A DNA stretch of 64,000 nucleotides from assembly GCA_030674915.1 (NCBI GenBank), contig JASXSV010000006.1, positions 131,654 through 195,653 on the forward strand, given 5' to 3'. Below the pieces are notes generated by a model. That model did no database searches. It was not told the DNA's origin and was given only the letters and a program-made list of their open reading frames with translations. This document shows, in pieces, positions 25,990 through 36,124 of the stretch. Source of the DNA: Candidatus Endonucleibacter bathymodioli (GTDB taxonomy: Bacteria; Pseudomonadota; Gammaproteobacteria; Pseudomonadales; Endozoicomonadaceae). Made by a program: the position numbers and the translations under genes. Positions within the stretch are counted from its first letter, which is position 1; each line of letters starts with the position of its first letter.

Positions 25990-28900
25990 ATGAAGCTGAT
26001 TTTATTACGGTTTTTAACTTGGGGCTGGCGATTACTGATGGCAAGCCTGATTACGGTTCTGCTAGCCGTAGCAGGAGCCCGAGCACTGATATTTTGCCTG
26101 CCTATTTTTCAAGAGCGCATCATTCATTTTTTGAGTGTTCATCTACATGCATCCCTCCAAATTAATTCACTGACCGTCGAGTGGAATGAAGGATTGCCTA
26201 CCATGACCATTCAGGGTTTAAAATTACAGAAAAGGGACTCTGACACCCCCGTGTTTATGGTTGACAGAGTCAACCTAGAGCTCGATCTTCGTACCAGTAT
26301 CTGGCAGTTAACGCCCATTTTTAATTATCTATCAGTGAATGGCGTGTATCTTAAAATCATTCATACAGAGGCTGGAGGGTGGACACTTCCAGGTATAAAA
26401 GGCATTGGTTCTGACCGCCGTCGCCATCTAGCATTTCTGGATTGGCTGAGCTTTCAAGGAGTCATTGATGCATCTAATACATCATTGTCAGTCGTTCAGC
26501 CTAATGGCGATGTAAATGAATTTCATAACCGCTACTTATCTTTAGTTGATAATGCTGGAATGAAACGTCTTGATGCTCGGTTTGAGGTAGGGAGTGGATC
26601 AGTAGAGATTTCTGGTCAAGGGAAGGGTACAACACCAGCTATTTCTGAATGGAATGGTACCATTTTCATCAAGGATCTCGACCTTAAACAGTTACCCTTG
26701 ATGAGAGGAAAGAACGATATTAGTTTGCAAAATGCCCCTGTGGACTCCAAAATGTCATGGTCTTACAACAAGAAAAAATGGCAATTTTTTGGTGCTTTTA
26801 AGACACTAAAAATGGTTTATCAAACCAAGCCTATAAATCATCATGCGATAAAAGCCCACACAGACTTTTTTATTGAGGCCATAAACGGCAAGAGTTGGAA
26901 TATATGGTTAAACAACTCTTATCTACAACTTGATCAGCAGCAACCTATTACTGGTGACTGGTATATAGCTTCAAAAAATTTGCCAGAATACAGTATCAGC
27001 ATCGCTAGCAAAAACCTTGATCTTGTTTCTGTAACTGAAACGCTAATGAATACTGAGATGCTACCCGAGCTTCCCACTAAGTTGCTAAATACCTTAACTC
27101 CCCGAGGACAAATTAAAGATCTGGCGATGAGACTATATCCAAACCGACAATCGTTCGACTTTGATCTCAGTGCACAGCTTGAGAGTATTGCTGTGAATGC
27201 GTGGAAAAACTCACCAGCTGCAAGTAATATCACCGGTACTCTTCGGATGAGTAAGCTAAAAGGTTATTTAGATTTAGATAGCCAACAGTTTAGCCTTGAT
27301 CTCTCCAAGGTATTCAACAATGTTTGGCATTATGATTCCGTAAAGTCCAGACTATACTGGGGTGTGATAGATAATACCTACATTTTAAAAAGTGATAGTA
27401 TTAACCTTAAAGGTTCAGATGGTACGGTAGCAGGACGACTCAGGCTAGATATTCCCTTCGATGGAAAACCACTAACAATGGCGCTTATCGTTGGACTGAA
27501 AAAGGGCAGTGCAGTCCATGCAAAGAAATATATTCCTTCAGGACTTAATGACTTTTCTAGCACCCTAGTTGAATGGCTTGACAGGGCTATAGGACATGCA
27601 GACCTCAATATGGGAGGCTTCCTATACAATGGACCTTTACAAAAAACAGAAAAGGTAATGGATTCCTCATGGGGTTTGTATTTTAACATTTCCAACGCAG
27701 AGTTCAATTACCATAAAGATTGGCCCAAAATTACTAAGATGTCCGGCAACATATATATTAATAATGATCTAGCTGAGATCACTGCAAGTACAGCAAAAAT
27801 ACTTGATGCTAATTTACAAAAGACATTTATCAGCATTCCTCTAAAAGGAGTGCCGGTTGTTTCTGTTCACGCTATGACAACTGCGGATAATGACACATTA
27901 CATCGCATTTTTAGCGAGACACCTCTCAACGATCTGACTGAAGGGAAGGTGAAAAACTGGAAGCTAAACGACGGACACCTTGTAGCCATGCTACAATTGA
28001 CTATCCCACTCGACAACATTAAAAATACTGATGTTAAAGTACAGGGTAGGATAGATAGTTTTTCTATCACCTTTCCTGAACACAATATTTCTATTAGCAA
28101 TATTAATGGCAATATTACTTTCTCTACAGAAAATGGCTTGACCGCAAAGAGTTTAACTGGCCTACTTTTTGATAAAGCTATTTCCTCATCGATTTCATCA
28201 GTCATGAATAACGGTCTACTCTCGACAACCAAGGTGAAATTGCAAGGCAGTACCGATATTCGTGCGATTAGTGAGTGGCTTGATCTTCCCGTTCTAAACG
28301 TAGCCAGCGGTACACCAAATTATTTCGCTGATATATTGGTGAACCATAAAAATAATATAACAACTCTAATGATAGAAAGTGATTTACAAGGGCTTGATGT
28401 GAATTTACCAAAGCCATTATACAAAGCTGCTGATGACCAATTACCGCTAATTTTAAAATATACATCCCACCCTAGCTCCAAAGACTTAACTATCAGTCTA
28501 CAAAATTCAGGTAAAGCAAAAATAGATTGGAATGCTGACAACGTTATGAAACAAGCGTCGATAATGCTTGCTCCACAGATACTAACGGAGACCAGCCCTC
28601 CTGTTGCTGATGCTGGTGAAATTTTGGTAACAGGGTTTCTGCCGGAACTTGATATAGCACCTTGGTACGCAAAATTTACAAACCAAGCTACCAGTACTAA
28701 CGGACGCTATATCCTTGATAAAATAGTTGCTAATAAAATACAGATAGGAAAACTCAGCTATAATAATTTCACTCTGAATAATGCTTTAATAGAGTTTGAA
28801 CATGATGCCCAATCTTTGAAGCTAACCGTTAATAGCGAGAGTTTAGCAGGTATCCTGTGGATTCCAGAGCGCGAGTCTCAGCCGTATAAGTTGGTTTTTG

Positions 28901-29847
28901 ATCATATTGTCTTACCTGAAAGCAGTGAAAAATTATTTGATATAAAAGAGAGTTGCAAGTTACAGCTCCATCCATCGTCAATTCCTGCCGCTGATATTTT
29001 GATTAAATCTATTACATTAGGTCCGCTGACAAACGGCGAACTATCTTTCAATTTACGGCAAATGCCAGATGGTATAAAGATTGAATCGTTACAGGTACTG
29101 TTGCCAAATATGACATTGAATGCCTCTGCCGACTGGATTGAGAGGAAGTGTGAACAACACACTTACGTCAATGCTGAGCTAGAGATGGGAAGTGGGGGGT
29201 TAGAACAGTTTCAGAAGTATCTTAATTTGCCGGCATATCTCCTGGCAAAAGATAGCAAATTAACTAGCAGGCTAAATTGGCCTGGTTCACCTGCCCATAC
29301 AGATTTTTCTAATATATCAGGAAACTTAGATGTGCGTTTACGTGATGGCAAACTACAATATTTGGAAGCTGATGTATTAAAGTTATTTGGTATCCTGAAT
29401 GCAGAATCACTAGCACGACGTTTAAAACTTAACTTTTCAGATCTCTACTCATCAGGAGTCAGCTTTGACAAGGTTGATGGCGTCCTTAGATTTAATAAGG
29501 GAATAATCACTTTTGATACCCCCCTTGAAATTAGCGGACCCTCTTCAAACTTTACGCTTGGTGGGCAGATTGATATTAACAAAAATGAAGTGGACGCAAG
29601 TCTTGCGGTCACACTACCAGTCACCTCTAGCTTACCTATTTTTAGTGTTTTATTAGGAGCAGCACCTCATGTTGCAGGAGCCTTTTTCATTGCTGACAAG
29701 CTAGTGGGAAAACAGCTAGGTCAACTTTCCAGCATTCACTATAGAATTAATGGCCCTGTTGATAGTCCGAATATTTCTTTAGAACGCCTATTCCCCAAAA
29801 AAAGAAAACCGTTTTCAAGAGAAAAAGCTTCAACAAAGAAAAAATAA
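25990..29847 (+). CDS. yhdP: YhdP family envelope lipid-transport protein (AsmA-like)
   Basis: 1285 residues, against 1266 for E. coli YhdP. An N-terminal inner-membrane helix (LLMASLITVLLAVAGARALIF, ~15-35) anchors a very long periplasmic domain of repeating beta-rich AsmA/DUF3971-type segments, which forms a bridge for phospholipid movement toward the outer membrane. Recognisable pieces are HLHASLQINSLTVEW near the start and SLPIFSVLLGAAPHVAGAF with VGKQLGQLSSI near the end, as in YhdP. The ATG starts immediately after the rng stop, and the pair is probably cotranscribed. tldD, usually next in this operon, is absent; an IS481 relic and an IS30 follow. Confidence 0.93.
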   Translation: MKLILLRFLTWGWRLLMASLITVLLAVAGARALIFCLPIFQERIIHFLSVHLHASLQINSLTVEWNEGLPTMTIQGLKLQKRDSDTPVFMVDRVNLELDLRTSIWQLTPIFNYLSVNGVYLKIIHTEAGGWTLPGIKGIGSDRRRHLAFLDWLSFQGVIDASNTSLSVVQPNGDVNEFHNRYLSLVDNAGMKRLDARFEVGSGSVEISGQGKGTTPAISEWNGTIFIKDLDLKQLPLMRGKNDISLQNAPVDSKMSWSYNKKKWQFFGAFKTLKMVYQTKPINHHAIKAHTDFFIEAINGKSWNIWLNNSYLQLDQQQPITGDWYIASKNLPEYSISIASKNLDLVSVTETLMNTEMLPELPTKLLNTLTPRGQIKDLAMRLYPNRQSFDFDLSAQLESIAVNAWKNSPAASNITGTLRMSKLKGYLDLDSQQFSLDLSKVFNNVWHYDSVKSRLYWGVIDNTYILKSDSINLKGSDGTVAGRLRLDIPFDGKPLTMALIVGLKKGSAVHAKKYIPSGLNDFSSTLVEWLDRAIGHADLNMGGFLYNGPLQKTEKVMDSSWGLYFNISNAEFNYHKDWPKITKMSGNIYINNDLAEITASTAKILDANLQKTFISIPLKGVPVVSVHAMTTADNDTLHRIFSETPLNDLTEGKVKNWKLNDGHLVAMLQLTIPLDNIKNTDVKVQGRIDSFSITFPEHNISISNINGNITFSTENGLTAKSLTGLLFDKAISSSISSVMNNGLLSTTKVKLQGSTDIRAISEWLDLPVLNVASGTPNYFADILVNHKNNITTLMIESDLQGLDVNLPKPLYKAADDQLPLILKYTSHPSSKDLTISLQNSGKAKIDWNADNVMKQASIMLAPQILTETSPPVADAGEILVTGFLPELDIAPWYAKFTNQATSTNGRYILDKIVANKIQIGKLSYNNFTLNNALIEFEHDAQSLKLTVNSESLAGILWIPERESQPYKLVFDHIVLPESSEKLFDIKESCKLQLHPSSIPAADILIKSITLGPLTNGELSFNLRQMPDGIKIESLQVLLPNMTLNASADWIERKCEQHTYVNAELEMGSGGLEQFQKYLNLPAYLLAKDSKLTSRLNWPGSPAHTDFSNISGNLDVRLRDGKLQYLEADVLKLFGILNAESLARRLKLNFSDLYSSGVSFDKVDGVLRFNKGIITFDTPLEISGPSSNFTLGGQIDINKNEVDASLAVTLPVTSSLPIFSVLLGAAPHVAGAFFIADKLVGKQLGQLSSIHYRINGPVDSPNISLERLFPKKRKPFSREKASTKKK

Positions 29848-29862
29848 CAATGCCTATCACGT

Positions 29863-30222
29863 ATGATGTTTATGCACAGTACATCTATAAACTTCATCAA
29901 AGAACGCTTATCACAAACATTTCTGCGGCAGGTTCTGTCGAAATATCCCTACACGATTGAATACAATTATTATAACAATGGTACGGAATATAAAGGCACT
30001 CCGGATTATGATTTTGTGGCTTTGAGTAAAGCTTACGGCATCTGGCAGAAATTCACGCGCGTGAAACTACCGCAAATAAATGGCAAGTCCGAGCGTATAA
30101 TCCAAACATTAATGGAGATTCAAGATACTAAACATATCCTTGATTCGAGGTAGGAGCACAGAATTGCCCTTGCGCGGTTTGTGAATTGTTATAATACAGT
30201 GAGACCACATAAAGGCACGCGT
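29863..30222 (+). pseudogene. IS481-family transposase, C-terminal fragment (left of an IS30 insertion)
   Basis: Reads KYPYTIEYNYYNNGTEYKG, then TRVKLPQINGKSERIIQTLM, then (after a stop) HRIALARFVNCYNTVRPHKG. This is the last catalytic block and C-terminus of IS481 transposases. The IS30 at 30223-31295 interrupts it at HKG. The last codons continue beyond that IS at 31296-31335 (GINNIA, then frame slip). The N-terminal two-thirds are missing. Confidence 0.75.
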
Positions 30223-31295
30223 ATTTTAGTCATAAGTGCGCCCTTAAAATTTATGCAGCTAACGCCATTTCACTATAAATCTCATCAGGTGTTTTAAAGT
30301 CTAACAGTTTTCTTGGTCTTTGGTTTAGTCGGTTTTGTATATCTAAAATTTCTTTGTCAGTGACATTATCCAAAGATTGGCTTTTGGGCAAATATTGTCT
30401 TATCAAGCCATTATGATTTTCATTCAAACCTCGTTCCCACGAGGAGTAAGGGTGAGCAAAATAGGTATCTACGTTAAGCTTTTTCTTGATTTTTTCATGA
30501 AAGGAAAACTCCTTTCCGTTATCAAATGTGATCGTGAGTAAGTCTGTTTGGTAAGGCTTGAGCATCGTTATAATTGCTTTCGTCACCACGTCAGCGTGCT
30601 TTGAAGGAACACGTTTTACCAAATTTAATTTACTCACTCTTTCCGTTAATGTAACCAGTACACCCTTGTGTCTTTTGCCAAATACAGTGTCTGCTTCCCA
30701 ATCGCCTAAACGTATTTTTTGATCCACAATTCCAGGTCGATCATCAATGCTAACACGGTTTCGGATCTGGCCTCGTGCATCGGGCTTTCCTGTTCTTTGC
30801 TTATACTTCTTGTGCCGAAGATGTTGATACAAGCAACCACCCTCAGCTTTGTCCTCTCGAATAAACTGGTAAATCGTAGCGGGACATACAGAAGGTTGAT
30901 TATCTCGTTTAAGGCGTCCTTGTATTTGCTCAGGGCTCCACTGCTTACTTAGTCTGTCAGTAATTTTATCTTTCAGTTCAGCTACCATCTTGGTCGCTTT
31001 TGGTTTCTGTTGATGACGTTCCTGCGCAAAATTATGTGCTTGCTTCGGGCGATAACCTCTAGCCCCTGTATTTCTAGCCAATTCTCTTTTAACGGTACTC
31101 AAATCACGCCTTAAGTCTTGGGCGATAATTTCATTTGAAACTCCTGCTTTTTTCTCTGACCAAATCTGGTATCTTTCTTCTTGAGTCAGGTGGGTATAAC
31201 GCTTATTCATAAGTGGTCTCATATTGGTTTTTGGTCGAACCGTGAGTGTACCCTCTGGCTCAACTTTTTCAATATGGCGCACTTATGACTAAAAT
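30223..31295 (-). mobile_element. IS30-family insertion sequence, copy A (intact)
   Basis: 1073 bp with inverted ends ATTTTAGTCATAAGTGCGCC. It is inserted in the tail of an IS481 transposase and encodes an uninterrupted transposase. A second copy (47105-48176) is nearly identical, so transposition or duplication is recent. Confidence 0.92.
30251..31282 (-). CDS. IS30-family transposase
   Basis: DDE transposase that moves the surrounding IS30 element. The frame is 343 residues; the likely start is Met25 (MNKRYTHLTQEERYQIW), because the first 24 residues lie in the terminal-repeat region, but the longer frame is open. An N-terminal helix-turn-helix (GVSNEIIAQDL, STVKRELARNTG) is followed by a catalytic core with GDWEADTVFGKRHKG, the TFDNGKEF aspartate and ERGLNENHNGLIRQYLP, which holds the catalytic Glu. 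The C-terminus is LNQRPRKLLDFKTPDEIY. It is intact and differs from the copy at 47132-48163 by a handful of residues. Confidence 0.93.
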   Translation of the reverse strand: MRHIEKVEPEGTLTVRPKTNMRPLMNKRYTHLTQEERYQIWSEKKAGVSNEIIAQDLRRDLSTVKRELARNTGARGYRPKQAHNFAQERHQQKPKATKMVAELKDKITDRLSKQWSPEQIQGRLKRDNQPSVCPATIYQFIREDKAEGGCLYQHLRHKKYKQRTGKPDARGQIRNRVSIDDRPGIVDQKIRLGDWEADTVFGKRHKGVLVTLTERVSKLNLVKRVPSKHADVVTKAIITMLKPYQTDLLTITFDNGKEFSFHEKIKKKLNVDTYFAHPYSSWERGLNENHNGLIRQYLPKSQSLDNVTDKEILDIQNRLNQRPRKLLDFKTPDEIYSEMALAA

Positions 31296-31330
31296 CCGCG
31301 GCATAAATAATATAGCCCATACGAATTAGA

Positions 31331-32595
31331 GAGTGTAAATAACTCTGTGTATTTGCCTTAGAGTTAAACGTAATCTGATAATCGTGTTTCAAAAACAATC
31401 ATAAAGTGATTCAGTGCCGAACGCCAATTGCGTATCGGCATCGTCCAATTTTTCGAGGCCTCGCGCGTGGCAAGGTAAACTACCTTTTTTGCCGAATCAT
31501 CATGCGGAAATAACTTACGTTTCTTGATCGCTTTTCTGATCACGCTGTTCAATGATTCAATTGCATTGGTGGTGTAAATCGCCTTGCGAACCTCTTCTGG
31601 ATACGCGAAAAACGTATTCAAATTGTCCCAGTTTTGACGCCATGATCGGCTTATCTGAGGATACTTTGAAAGCCATTTCTCTTCAAGGTTATCAAACTCT
31701 CGCAACGCTTCCTCTTCTATAGATGACCTGTGAACTTGCTTTAAATCAGCGCTTACTTCTTTGTAATCACGCAAGGTACAAGCTTCATGCTATTTCGCAC
31801 CATATGAACGATGCAGAGTTGAATGTGCGTGTCAGGGTGCACCGCTTGAATGGCTTCAGGAAATCCTTTAAGGCCATCCACGCAAGCGATTAGAATGTCT
31901 TTTAAACTGCGATTCTTGAGCTCAGTAAGGATGCCTAGCCAGAATTTCGCACCTCCATTTTCTGATAGCCACATACCAAGAAGATCCTTGTGCCCCTCAA
32001 TATTTACTCCAGGCGCTAGATAGACAGCCTTGCTGATCACCTGCTTATCTTGCCTGATTTTGACCACAATACAATCTAAATAAACAATGGGATATACCTG
32101 ATCCATAACGGCGTTTGTGACCTTAGAAATTAGGCTGGGGGATACATCAGCATCATACAATTCTTTAAAGTTTGCGCAGATTTCTCGAGTTGTCATTCCT
32201 TGGGCATATAGAAAAAGAATTTTATCATCCATACCAGTGAGGCGAGTTTGCTGTTTTTTTTACAAGCTGAGGTTCGAATGAACTATTTCGATCACGTGGA
32301 ACTTCAATATCGATAGCCCCGTCGTCGGTATAAAGTGTTTTTGAGGAGTGACCGTTACGTCTATTTGATCCAGTCATCGGCTGATTTCTGTCATACCCAA
32401 GAGGTCGTCCAGCTCAGCGCCAAGAGCTGCCTCAACGGTGACTTTTTTTAGCATGCAACTAAAGTCACTGAGATCTTTCTCAGTTTTCATGCTTTTCGCC
32501 GCCTTTTTTGCAAAGGCTAACATTTGATCTTTATTCATAGTGCTTATATCCCATAAGGGTTAATGATAAGCAAATACACAAACTAATCTACAGTC
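31331..32595 (-). mobile_element. IS256-family insertion sequence, inactivated
   Basis: 1265 bp. The ends are imperfect inverted repeats of ~24 bp, left GAGTGTAAATAACTCTGTGT and right (reversed) GACTGTAGATTAGTTTGTGT, both followed by ATTTGC. It contains one transposase gene broken by two frameshifts. Confidence 0.75.
31364..32538 (-). pseudogene. IS256-family (mutator-type) transposase with two frameshifts
   Basis: From the ATG at 32538 the frame reads MNKDQMLAFAKKAAKSMKTE, TVEAALGAELDDLLGYDRN, RNGHSSKTL and IDIEVPRDRNSSFEPQLVKK. An A8 run near 32260 shifts the frame by one base. It resumes as MDDKILFLYAQGMTTREI, IVYLDCIVVKIRQDK, NGGAKFWLGILTELKNRS and ACVDGLKGFPEAI. A second slip near 31765 leads into DYKEVSADLK, AIYTTNAIESLNSVIRKA and KNWTMPIRNWRSALNHF. 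All blocks and the order fit IS256/mutator transposases (~400 aa). The two open frames at 31364-31774 and 31753-32232 are pieces of this one gene. Confidence 0.85.
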
Positions 32596-32624
32596 TCATA
32601 AAATCTCTTAGCTTTACAGGCTAA

Positions 32625-35168
32625 CTAATCCCATTCTTCTGCTTTCGCTATAATGTTTCTAATATCTTGCTCTGTTAGTGCGCTATGTGCCCATATTTCT
32701 TCTGCTGAGGTCTTTAGACTTTCCGCGTCTATATCTTGATTCTGTTTTGTGATAATATCTAATATCTTATTAACAGCATCGTCTTTGTTCAACAAATTTT
32801 CTTTTTTAAGGTGTTTGACCGTGTTAATTAGTTCCTCCTCAAAACTATCTCCATTTATTGAATCATGCCGTTGAGGTATTCTGGCCGAAATACCTTCTAT
32901 CATACTATTGACTGACACCTCATTTTTCGTTCTCTGATTATCTATGTTCACGCTTTTTAAACCTTCCCGAACCTTTACTAGTGTATCAGTCGTCAACCTA
33001 TCATCATTTGAATTATTTATATTTATTTCCTGAGTCGGAGCTGCTGTGGCCATAGGCGTAAGTGGCGGCAGTGGCGGAGCATTAGGTACAATAGTCGGAG
33101 GCATCGTAAACGTCAACTCTAATTCGGTTTCGCTAGTAATTGTAGGTGCCGCTACGTCTACATGCGACGGAGTCAATGATGCATGGGTTCCATTTTGTGC
33201 TTTGCCAAGGAGAACATTTTGTTTGAAAGTTGTGGCCTCTTCTTTCTTGAGCTCCCTCTCTGATTCTCTGATGGAATACTTATCTTCCTGCAATGAGTGA
33301 TTGCCTATTTCTCCATATAAAGGCTCGTCATGATACTTAGACGGTAATATAAATACTTCTGGCGTTGAAGATGATATCTCTTCAGCTCTATAAATGAGTG
33401 GTAATGATAACGTACCGAACCGAGCTATATTGTTATTTACCACTTTTGCGAACATGCCTGAATTGTATCCTACCCCATTAGATGTAGCTTGTTCTAACAG
33501 TAAAAGTGAGCCTTCGCAGCTGTAGTTTTGTGAAGTATTCCCCATAAGAGATTCAAATACTTTTACCATATCCTCTAACTGGCTATCGCTATAGCTCCGA
33601 TGCGCCTTCTTATCATGAAAGAATTTTTTGGCCAAGGCAAAATCAGTGTTATCTGTTGATCCAATACGCTGTTCTCTTTTGTTAAATATATCTTTTAATT
33701 TCTGATCGACAATTTCATTGCATCCTCTGTTTTTATCTAAGATACAGGCAGGGTCTTTTATATGAGACAAACTATTACTATACTTGGCTCTTTTATGCAA
33801 CAAAAGACAAGTAACATCATGGTGTTTTTCATGCAGACTATCCATACTCTTTCTTATCGTCAAACCTTGATTCCTAATTCCTTTGGCCTGTTTTCTCATT
33901 TTCTTTAACTCGTTCATATTAGCACTACGCTTTTTCTGGTAATTAAAGTCTACTCTTCTCACTGTCTTACTTTTTGATTGTACTTTTTTTAAATTATCAA
34001 AAGCTAGTTGCATACTACTAATCCTGAATTCTAAGTCTTGCACTTTGTCAACTACTGTTGACAACCGAACCCTATATTTTGATTCCAATTCCTCAAACTC
34101 ATCCAGCTTATTTGTCAGTGTTGGAATTATTTTCAACTCACTTTCAAGTGTTTTGTTATTGCATTCATATATGGTTTGATATTTCATATCTCTTTTTACG
34201 TTTTTATTATCTTGTGCCATTTCAAGCAAAGGTTCCACATAACTAGAATAATTTTCTTTAGATCCATTAAACATTTTATCTATTTCGGAAAGATCTTTCC
34301 CAGCTGGAGAAAGTTTACTTGTACTATCGATATAAGTCCTTTCAGATAACTCTAAAAGAGAAGTTCCAAATTTTGAGAAAAGCTTTGGATCAATTTCTTT
34401 TGCCGCAAACGCTAATGAATGGATATGTTTTAGTCCTTCAATATTTACCTCGTAAGGTAGTAATCCATTGTCATCGCTTTTTGTCTTTACTCTAGCTATA
34501 CTTTCATCTCGATATTTTAGCATTTTATTCAGTTTACTTGACATACTTTTGCTTAGGTGTTTTTGTTGTGTTTCCGTAATAACACTATTACCGCAAGCTT
34601 TAGATATTTCTTTTTTAATAGCTACTAGAGACCGAGGGTTTTTAACACCTTTTATTATATTATCAAAAAGCAAAGTAATATCTTGCTGATTATGTTCTTT
34701 GAATTTTTCCTTATTGACAACCACTAGACTGTTATCTTTATTCATTCCGTTATCATTAGGCGTAATATTACCAAATTCATTAATTACTCCACCAACTCCA
34801 GCCTCGTTTACCAAAACAGCAATCTTCTCCACCTCATCAGACATACCACTAGACAAACCTATATCTTTGCTTACGAAATCATCCACGCATACTTCGTTAT
34901 CAATATCTGTCACCAGCTTATTAATAGAAATTGCTCCAAGCGCTTCTGCACGTCTGTCATAGAGTGAAGTCTGCGCAACATCCTGGTGTTTATGCATATG
35001 TTTTTTATCTAATCTAAAAGGCAACTTATTATATATCATATTCTCTGCCTTACGTACTTTTTTATTTATATAAGTTCCACTACTACTAAGAGTATGATCT
35101 TTATCAATAAATTTAAATGGTTTGATAACACTACTCTTGTGACTTCCACTTTCACCACCCAACTTCAT
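32625..35168 (-). CDS. Large effector-like protein: coiled-coil, proline-rich segment, possible WH2-like motif
   Basis: 847 residues from the ATG at 35168, chosen because AAGGAGA lies 7 bases upstream; the ATG at 35207 has no such site. No signal peptide. Helical and coiled throughout, strongest at ~350-440 (LDEFEELESKYRVRLSTVV, NMNELKKMRKQAKGIRNQG). A proline-rich stretch, TIVPNAPPLPPLTPMA, is at ~695-710. Soon after comes DTLVKVREGLKSV (~730), which resembles the actin-binding WH2 pattern (LL-x2-I-x2-G-x2-LK-x-V) but two residues short. The protein ends ...IIAKAEEWD. Proline-rich plus WH2 plus a terminal acidic-Trp tail recalls bacterial actin nucleators, but the WH2 match is weak. Otherwise unrecognised. 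Confidence 0.6.
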   Translation of the reverse strand: MKLGGESGSHKSSVIKPFKFIDKDHTLSSSGTYINKKVRKAENMIYNKLPFRLDKKHMHKHQDVAQTSLYDRRAEALGAISINKLVTDIDNEVCVDDFVSKDIGLSSGMSDEVEKIAVLVNEAGVGGVINEFGNITPNDNGMNKDNSLVVVNKEKFKEHNQQDITLLFDNIIKGVKNPRSLVAIKKEISKACGNSVITETQQKHLSKSMSSKLNKMLKYRDESIARVKTKSDDNGLLPYEVNIEGLKHIHSLAFAAKEIDPKLFSKFGTSLLELSERTYIDSTSKLSPAGKDLSEIDKMFNGSKENYSSYVEPLLEMAQDNKNVKRDMKYQTIYECNNKTLESELKIIPTLTNKLDEFEELESKYRVRLSTVVDKVQDLEFRISSMQLAFDNLKKVQSKSKTVRRVDFNYQKKRSANMNELKKMRKQAKGIRNQGLTIRKSMDSLHEKHHDVTCLLLHKRAKYSNSLSHIKDPACILDKNRGCNEIVDQKLKDIFNKREQRIGSTDNTDFALAKKFFHDKKAHRSYSDSQLEDMVKVFESLMGNTSQNYSCEGSLLLLEQATSNGVGYNSGMFAKVVNNNIARFGTLSLPLIYRAEEISSSTPEVFILPSKYHDEPLYGEIGNHSLQEDKYSIRESERELKKEEATTFKQNVLLGKAQNGTHASLTPSHVDVAAPTITSETELELTFTMPPTIVPNAPPLPPLTPMATAAPTQEININNSNDDRLTTDTLVKVREGLKSVNIDNQRTKNEVSVNSMIEGISARIPQRHDSINGDSFEEELINTVKHLKKENLLNKDDAVNKILDIITKQNQDIDAESLKTSAEEIWAHSALTEQDIRNIIAKAEEWD

Positions 35169-35524
35169 AGAATTTCTCCTTGTGATATAACTACCTCTTT
35201 TGAACATAGCTCATTATAAATAAAATTCAAACCTCAACTTGTGATTTGGAACCAGAAATAATGACTTTAACTCACAGCAGATAACAATTGCAAGGCAAAA
35301 TAAATATCTATGAATATTTTACCCACAGGGTTAAATTATCATGGAATTTAATATAAAACGATATGTCACTCAACTTTATATCCAAACAATAAACCTGTAT
35401 TCCATAAGATATGCCATAAATCAGGAAACAACTATAAGTAAAACCATGCGATCTGTTAACAAAAGGCACGGCAATCCCAATATTAAATTGATTATAGCGG
35501 ACAGTGCTCACTAGATTCACACAC

Positions 35525-35800
35525 TAACCTACACACTTGAAATTGATTCGAGAGTCAGAATTAACAACAAGACAGAAAAATCAATAAGACAGGACATAAA
35601 AAACACACTACTACCTTACAATAGTATATGTAAGACAGTCACGTTTAATAACGGTGGCGAGTTCGCCGTCCACGCAAAGATCTCTCAATCATTAGGATGT
35701 AATATATAATTTTCTAAACCATACCATTCATGGCAACGTAGAAATCCAGTTATAAGAACTTCGCCAACTACACATAGGATTAGCGATACCATCTCCCAAT
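35525..35800 (+). pseudogene. IS30-family transposase relic
   Basis: Near 35640-35740 the plus strand reads VTFNNGGEFAVHAKISQSLG followed by FSKPYHSWQR, a worn copy of the IS30 core (TFDNGKEFxxHxKI, YFAHPYSSWERG). No start or ends remain. The flanking sequence at 35169-35524 and 35801-36124 has nothing I can name; the 70-codon minus frame at 35308-35520 is unsupported. Confidence 0.6.
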
Positions 35801-36124
35801 CAATATGGCCTAAACAAAGTCATCAGAGGAGAGATGGGACGACCTATTGAGGACAGCAACTTCTCATTCTACCACCCTTTCAGCAGTGCTTTCGCATCAT
35901 ACGAGTTCCGAAGAATTGGATTATTTTTCTTCATTACCCTTGACTATGTAGGTCAGTATTATAAAGTATTTTTTGCATGCAGATATTCTACCAGAATATA
36001 ATATACTTTGTTAAGTTATGCTGAAGTCTAGATATATAATACAAATTCACTATATTATTACTTGAAAGCTGGTAATAAGTTTCCTAGATTTATTGTATAG
36101 ACGTAGTAATAAGGGAATGTTGTT

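Noticed and set aside
28320..28541. Minus-strand frames inside yhdP (also 26934, 27378, 27867, 28902)
   Set aside because: Antisense shadows of the YhdP gene.
35169..35207. Earlier ATG for the coiled/proline-rich protein
   Set aside because: AAGGAGA is placed for the ATG at 35168, none for 35207.
35308..35520. 70-codon minus-strand frame
   Set aside because: No ribosome site, no recognisable family, next to IS30 debris.
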